Shown piece by piece: positions 60,932-64,000 of a stretch of 64,000 nt of DNA (positions are counted from its first letter, which is position 1; every line of letters starts with the position of its first letter). This stretch comes from Halomonas halodenitrificans DSM 735 (GTDB lineage: Bacteria; Pseudomonadota; Gammaproteobacteria; Pseudomonadales; Halomonadaceae): assembly GCF_000620045.1 (NCBI RefSeq), contig NZ_JHVH01000021.1, forward strand, positions 1 to 64,000. Reading direction: 5' to 3'. Position numbers and translations under genes: made by a program. Below the pieces are notes generated by a model, which ran no database searches, was not told the DNA's origin, and worked only from the letters and a program-made list of their open reading frames with translations.

Positions 60932-62331
60932 CACCCGTGATCGCCCTGGTCGGCAGGCCCAATGTAGGCAAGTCGACCCTGTTTAACCGCCTGACACGCA
61001 CCCGCGATGCTCTGGTGGCCGATTTTCCGGGCCTGACCCGGGACCGCAAGTACGGCAACGGCATGCTGGGTGGAAAGGCCTACACGGTAATCGACACCGG
61101 CGGCATCAGCGGCGACGAGTCGGGCATCGACGCCGCCATGGCCGAACAGTCCCTGGCCGCCATCGACGAGGCGGATATCGTGCTGTTCATGGTCGATGCC
61201 CGCGCCGGCCTCAATGTCGCCGACGAGGCCATCGCCAACCATCTGCGGGTCAACCAGAAGAAGACCTGGCTGGTAGTCAACAAGACCGACGGCCTGGACG
61301 AAGACAGCGTCACCGCCGAGTTCTGGGAGCTGGGACTGGGCGAGCCGCGCCCCATCGCCGCCGCCCATGGCCGCAACGTCACCCTGCTGATCGACGAGGT
61401 GCTCTCGCCCTTCCCGGAGCGCGACGAGAGTATCCCGGCGGATACCGGCACCAAGGGCATCCGCATCGGTGTCATCGGCCGTCCCAACGTCGGCAAGTCG
61501 ACCCTGGTCAACCGCCTGCTTGGTGAAGAGCGGGTCGTGGTCTACGACGAGGCCGGTACCACTCGCGATGCCATCGAGATCCCCTTCGAACGCCGCGGCA
61601 AGCCCTATGTGCTGGTGGATACCGCCGGCGTGCGACGCCGCAAGAATGTTCACGAGATCGCCGAGAAGTTCTCGATCATCAAGACCCTGGAGGCGATCAA
61701 GGAGTGCCATGTCGCCATCATGGTGCTCGACGCGCGCTCGGGACTCGTCGAGCAGGACCTGCACCTGCTCGACTACGTGCTGACCACCGGTCGCGCCCTG
61801 GTGCTGGCGGTAAACAAGTGGGATGGCCTGGAGAGCAAGGCCAAGGAGAAGATGCGCGCCGAGATCAAGCGTCGTCTGGGCTTCACCGACTACGCCGACC
61901 TGCACTTCATCTCGGCGCTGCACGGCACCGCGGTGGGCGACCTCTATCCGTCGCTGGAGCGCGCCTTCGCCTCGGCCAACGCCCACTGGTCCACCAATCG
62001 CCTGACCAGCATCCTGCAGGACGCGGTGGAATCGCATCAGCCCCCCATGGTGCACGGACGCCGCATCAAGCTGCGCATGGCCCACCAGGGCGGCAGCAAC
62101 CCGCCGATCATCGTGGTCCACGGCAATCAGACCGAATCGCTGCCCGAGGCCTATCGCCGCTACCTGACCAACACCTTCCGCAAGGTGCTCAAGGTGCGCG
62201 GCACGCCGATGCGCTTCGAGTTCCGCTCCGGCAAGAATCCCTACGACCCGATGGCGGGTGCCAGCGACCGCGAGAAGGCCAAGAAGCGCGAGCTATCGCG
62301 CACCAAGGAAGCCCGCAACAGCCGCCGGTAA
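60928..62331 (+). CDS. der: GTPase Der (EngA)
   Basis: This 467-residue essential ribosome-assembly GTPase has two tandem G domains: first GRPNVGKST at about residue 8, with [12 protein letters not shown]; second GRPNVGKST near 188, with [14 protein letters not shown]-like C-terminal domain follows ([25 protein letters not shown]). It closes the conserved run. No strong terminator is seen in the 81 bp after it. Confidence 0.97.
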   Translation: MTPVIALVGRPNVGKSTLFNRLTRTRDALVADFPGLTRDRKYGNGMLGGKAYTVIDTGGISGDESGIDAAMAEQSLAAIDEADIVLFMVDARAGLNVADEAIANHLRVNQKKTWLVVNKTDGLDEDSVTAEFWELGLGEPRPIAAAHGRNVTLLIDEVLSPFPERDESIPADTGTKGIRIGVIGRPNVGKSTLVNRLLGEERVVVYDEAGTTRDAIEIPFERRGKPYVLVDTAGVRRRKNVHEIAEKFSIIKTLEAIKECHVAIMVLDARSGLVEQDLHLLDYVLTTGRALVLAVNKWDGLESKAKEKMRAEIKRRLGFTDYADLHFISALHGTAVGDLYPSLERAFASANAHWSTNRLTSILQDAVESHQPPMVHGRRIKLRMAHQGGSNPPIIVVHGNQTESLPEAYRRYLTNTFRKVLKVRGTPMRFEFRSGKNPYDPMAGASDREKAKKRELSRTKEARNSRR

Positions 62332-62412
62332 GACCGCCCGGCCCCTCCGGTTCAAGCTCCCGAGAGTGATCGGCTCGGGGCCGTTACGGGGACAGGCCGG
62401 TTCCCGGGGGTG

Positions 62413-63285
62413 CTAGCCGCCACTTCCCCGCAGGCGTTGGCGGCCCACCCAGTGATTGGCAAACTGCCAGGCGCCGCGGCCGCTGCGGCCGCCGCGCAGG
62501 GTGGCGAAGCGAATCGCCTCGGCCCGTGCCTCGGCGCCCCAGTCCTCGGGGCGGCCCAGCCGGGTGACCCAGTGGCAGCACGCCTCCAGATAGACATCCT
62601 GATTGAAGGGGTAAAAGCCCAGCCAGAGTCCGAACCGGTCGGAGAGCGAGATCTTCTCCTCCACGGCGTCGCCGTGATGCAGCTCATCGCCCACCAGCCG
62701 GGACCCCTCGTTGTCGCTCATCGACTCCGGCAACAGGTGGCGACGGTTGGATGTGGCGTAGAGAAGCACGTTGGGCGGAGGCCCGGTCAGGGCACCGTCC
62801 AGCACGCTTTTCAACGCCTTGTAGGCATCGTCGTGCCCCTCGAAGGAAAGGTCGTCGCAATAGACCACGAAGCGCTGATCATGACGACGCAACTGCTCCA
62901 CCAGCACCGGCAGGCCGGAGAGGTCGTGGCGGTCCACCTGCACCAGGCGCAACCCCTCGTCGGCCAGGCTATTGAGCAGTGCCCGGATCAGCGAGGACTT
63001 GCCGCTGCCCCGGGAGCCCCACAGCAAGGCATGGTTGGCGGGCAGTCCCTGCAGGAAGGCGCGGGTATTGTCGACCAGGGCCAGCTTCTGACGCTCGATG
63101 CCCAGCAGGTCATCCAGGCTCAGCGCGTCCCGGGGCGGCACCGGCAGCAGGCGTCCGCCCAGGGCATGACGCTGCCAGAGGGCGGCCACATCCCGCGACC
63201 AGTCCACGTCCACCGGGGCCGGTGGCAGCCAGTGCTCTACGCGATCCAGCAGGTGCAGCAGGCGGCGCGTCAACTCGGCATCCAT
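62413..63285 (-). CDS. DUF815-family AAA+ ATPase
   Basis: This 290-residue ATPase has Walker A LLWGSRGSGKSSLIRAL (about residue 82) and Walker B RFVVYCDDLSFEGHD (about 130), followed by a TSNRRHLLPE sensor-1 segment. This matches the DUF815 (YehL-like) family of unknown role. The ATG at 63285 is chosen because AAGGAG lies 6 bases upstream; an ATG at 63303 is upstream in frame. It is convergent with der. Confidence 0.88.
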   Translation of the reverse strand: MDAELTRRLLHLLDRVEHWLPPAPVDVDWSRDVAALWQRHALGGRLLPVPPRDALSLDDLLGIERQKLALVDNTRAFLQGLPANHALLWGSRGSGKSSLIRALLNSLADEGLRLVQVDRHDLSGLPVLVEQLRRHDQRFVVYCDDLSFEGHDDAYKALKSVLDGALTGPPPNVLLYATSNRRHLLPESMSDNEGSRLVGDELHHGDAVEEKISLSDRFGLWLGFYPFNQDVYLEACCHWVTRLGRPEDWGAEARAEAIRFATLRGGRSGRGAWQFANHWVGRQRLRGSGG

Positions 63286-63444
63286 GATGTTCTCCTTCTC
63301 CATGTCGATTGCGGGGCAGTCAGTACATAAGGCGCACCGTATCTGTATTTGATATTGCAGGCGTTACGGGTATCTTGTGGCGAACTCGGACCTCCGTCCA
63401 GCGTCTTATCGGCTGGATATCATCGCCCACCAAGGAGACCCGCC
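63286..63444. promoter_or_regulatory. Divergent promoter region between the DUF815 gene and the M48 protease
   Basis: These 159 bases separate two divergent starts. No clear promoter pair was picked by eye for the plus strand. Confidence 0.3.
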
Positions 63445-64000
63445 ATGCGCTGGCTCAAACCCCTCGCCGTCGGCGCGCTGTGCCTGACCGTCGCGGCCTG
63501 TACCACCTCGCCCACCGGGCGCCATCGCCTGACCCTGGCGTCCGACGACCAGCTCGATCAAATGGGCACCCAGGCCTTCGAACAATACAAGCAGGAGCGC
63601 CCCATGGTGGGCGGCAGCACCCAGCGCTATGTGCAGTGCGTGGCCAATGCCCTGGTGAGCGCCCTGCCACCCCAGCAGCAACAGGCCCAGAACTGGCAGA
63701 TCCGCGTCTTTCAGGATGAGTCGGCCAACGCCTTTGCCCTGCCCGGGGGCTACATGGGGGTCAACACCGGCCTGCTGACGGTCGCCAGCAACCAGGACCA
63801 GCTGGCCGCGGTGATCGGTCACGAGATCACTCACGTGCTGGCCCGCCACGCCAACGAGCGGGTCTCCACCCAGACCGCCACCCAGTTGGGACTATCGGTA
63901 CTCTCCTCGGCGGCAGGCCTCGAAGGGGCGGGTGGCGAGCAGCTCATGGGCGCCATCGGCCTGGGCGCTCAGTACGGCATTCTGATGCCCTTCTCTCGGC
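63445..64000 (+). CDS. M48-family periplasmic metalloprotease (3' end outside window)
   Basis: The visible 185 residues have a lipobox-like signal ending VAAC (about residue 19), then the M48 domain: SANAFALPGGYMGVNTGLL and the zinc motif HEITH (about residue 132). This resembles LoiP/YcaL/BepA-type lipoprotein proteases that control envelope proteins. The gene continues past the right edge. GGAG precedes the ATG by 7 bases. Confidence 0.92.
   Translation, partial: MRWLKPLAVGALCLTVAACTTSPTGRHRLTLASDDQLDQMGTQAFEQYKQERPMVGGSTQRYVQCVANALVSALPPQQQQAQNWQIRVFQDESANAFALPGGYMGVNTGLLTVASNQDQLAAVIGHEITHVLARHANERVSTQTATQLGLSVLSSAAGLEGAGGEQLMGAIGLGAQYGILMPFSR

Overview
The window is high-GC gammaproteobacterial DNA. 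Gene order and protein character fit a Halomonas-like (Halomonadaceae) chromosome. The clearest signs are hisB-hisH-hisA-hisF and the run trmJ-cysE-iscR-iscS-iscA-ndk-rlmN-pilF-rodZ-ispG-hisS-yfgM-bamB-der, an order shared with Pseudomonas and enteric relatives. The genus is an inference; no rRNA is present.

Positions 1 to about 34,030 belong to one end of an integrative and conjugative element (ICE) of the ICEclc / PFGI-1 / PAPI-1 type (MPF-G transfer system). It abuts the 3' end of a tRNA-Thr gene. Nearly all ICE genes run leftwards on the minus strand. From the tRNA inward come: (a) maintenance and regulation, 25.1-33.9 kb: parA, a DnaB-type helicase, a DUF7673-like gene, a HicA-like gene, a ParB-like protein and a DUF2857 protein (the BisD and BisC equivalents of ICEclc), the STY4528-type replication protein, a TIGR03761 protein, a five-copy palindrome array, DUF3158 and ssb; (b) DNA processing and small genes, 20.7-25.1 kb: topB, a hairpin-rich 0.8-kb non-coding stretch, a small Cys-rich protein, a DUF3577 protein and one unknown; (c) transfer machinery, 6.0-20.6 kb: PilL, TIGR03759, a lytic transglycosylase, TIGR03765, TraD, TIGR03747, RAQPRD, TIGR03758, TIGR03745, TIGR03750, TIGR03746, TIGR03749, TIGR03752, TIGR03751 lipoprotein and the VirB4-like ATPase; (d) cargo, 0.67-5.9 kb: an AbiEi/AbiEii type IV toxin-antitoxin pair, a two-gene Gabija-like system (OLD-family ATPase/TOPRIM nuclease plus UvrD-like helicase) and, facing the other way with its own promoter and terminator, an MvaT/H-NS-like xenogeneic silencer. 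The next transfer gene (TIGR03757) survives only as a 5' stub cut by an IS3-family element that runs off the left edge. The integrase, relaxase and far attachment site lie outside the window.

Positions 34,030-64,000 are chromosome. They hold tRNA-Phe, tRNA-Gln and tRNA-Thr, yggX, mutY, an AsmA protein, a PanZ-like acetyltransferase, the four his genes, DUF416, an alkyltransferase-like protein, mnmH, radA, an NlpE-like lipoprotein, an AEC transporter, hisC, a SuhB-family protein with a degenerate active site, and then the conserved run from trmJ to der, a DUF815 ATPase and the start of an M48 metalloprotease. The isc cluster lacks iscU, hscB, hscA and fdx.

The most interesting signals are: the 50-bp-period array of 19-bp palindromes in front of DUF3158-ssb, with a sixth copy upstream of the ParB-like gene, which suggests a regulatory circuit; the 75-bp nested palindrome over the abiE promoter; the defence cargo next to a broken transfer gene; and the hairpin-rich region between topB and its downstream genes.
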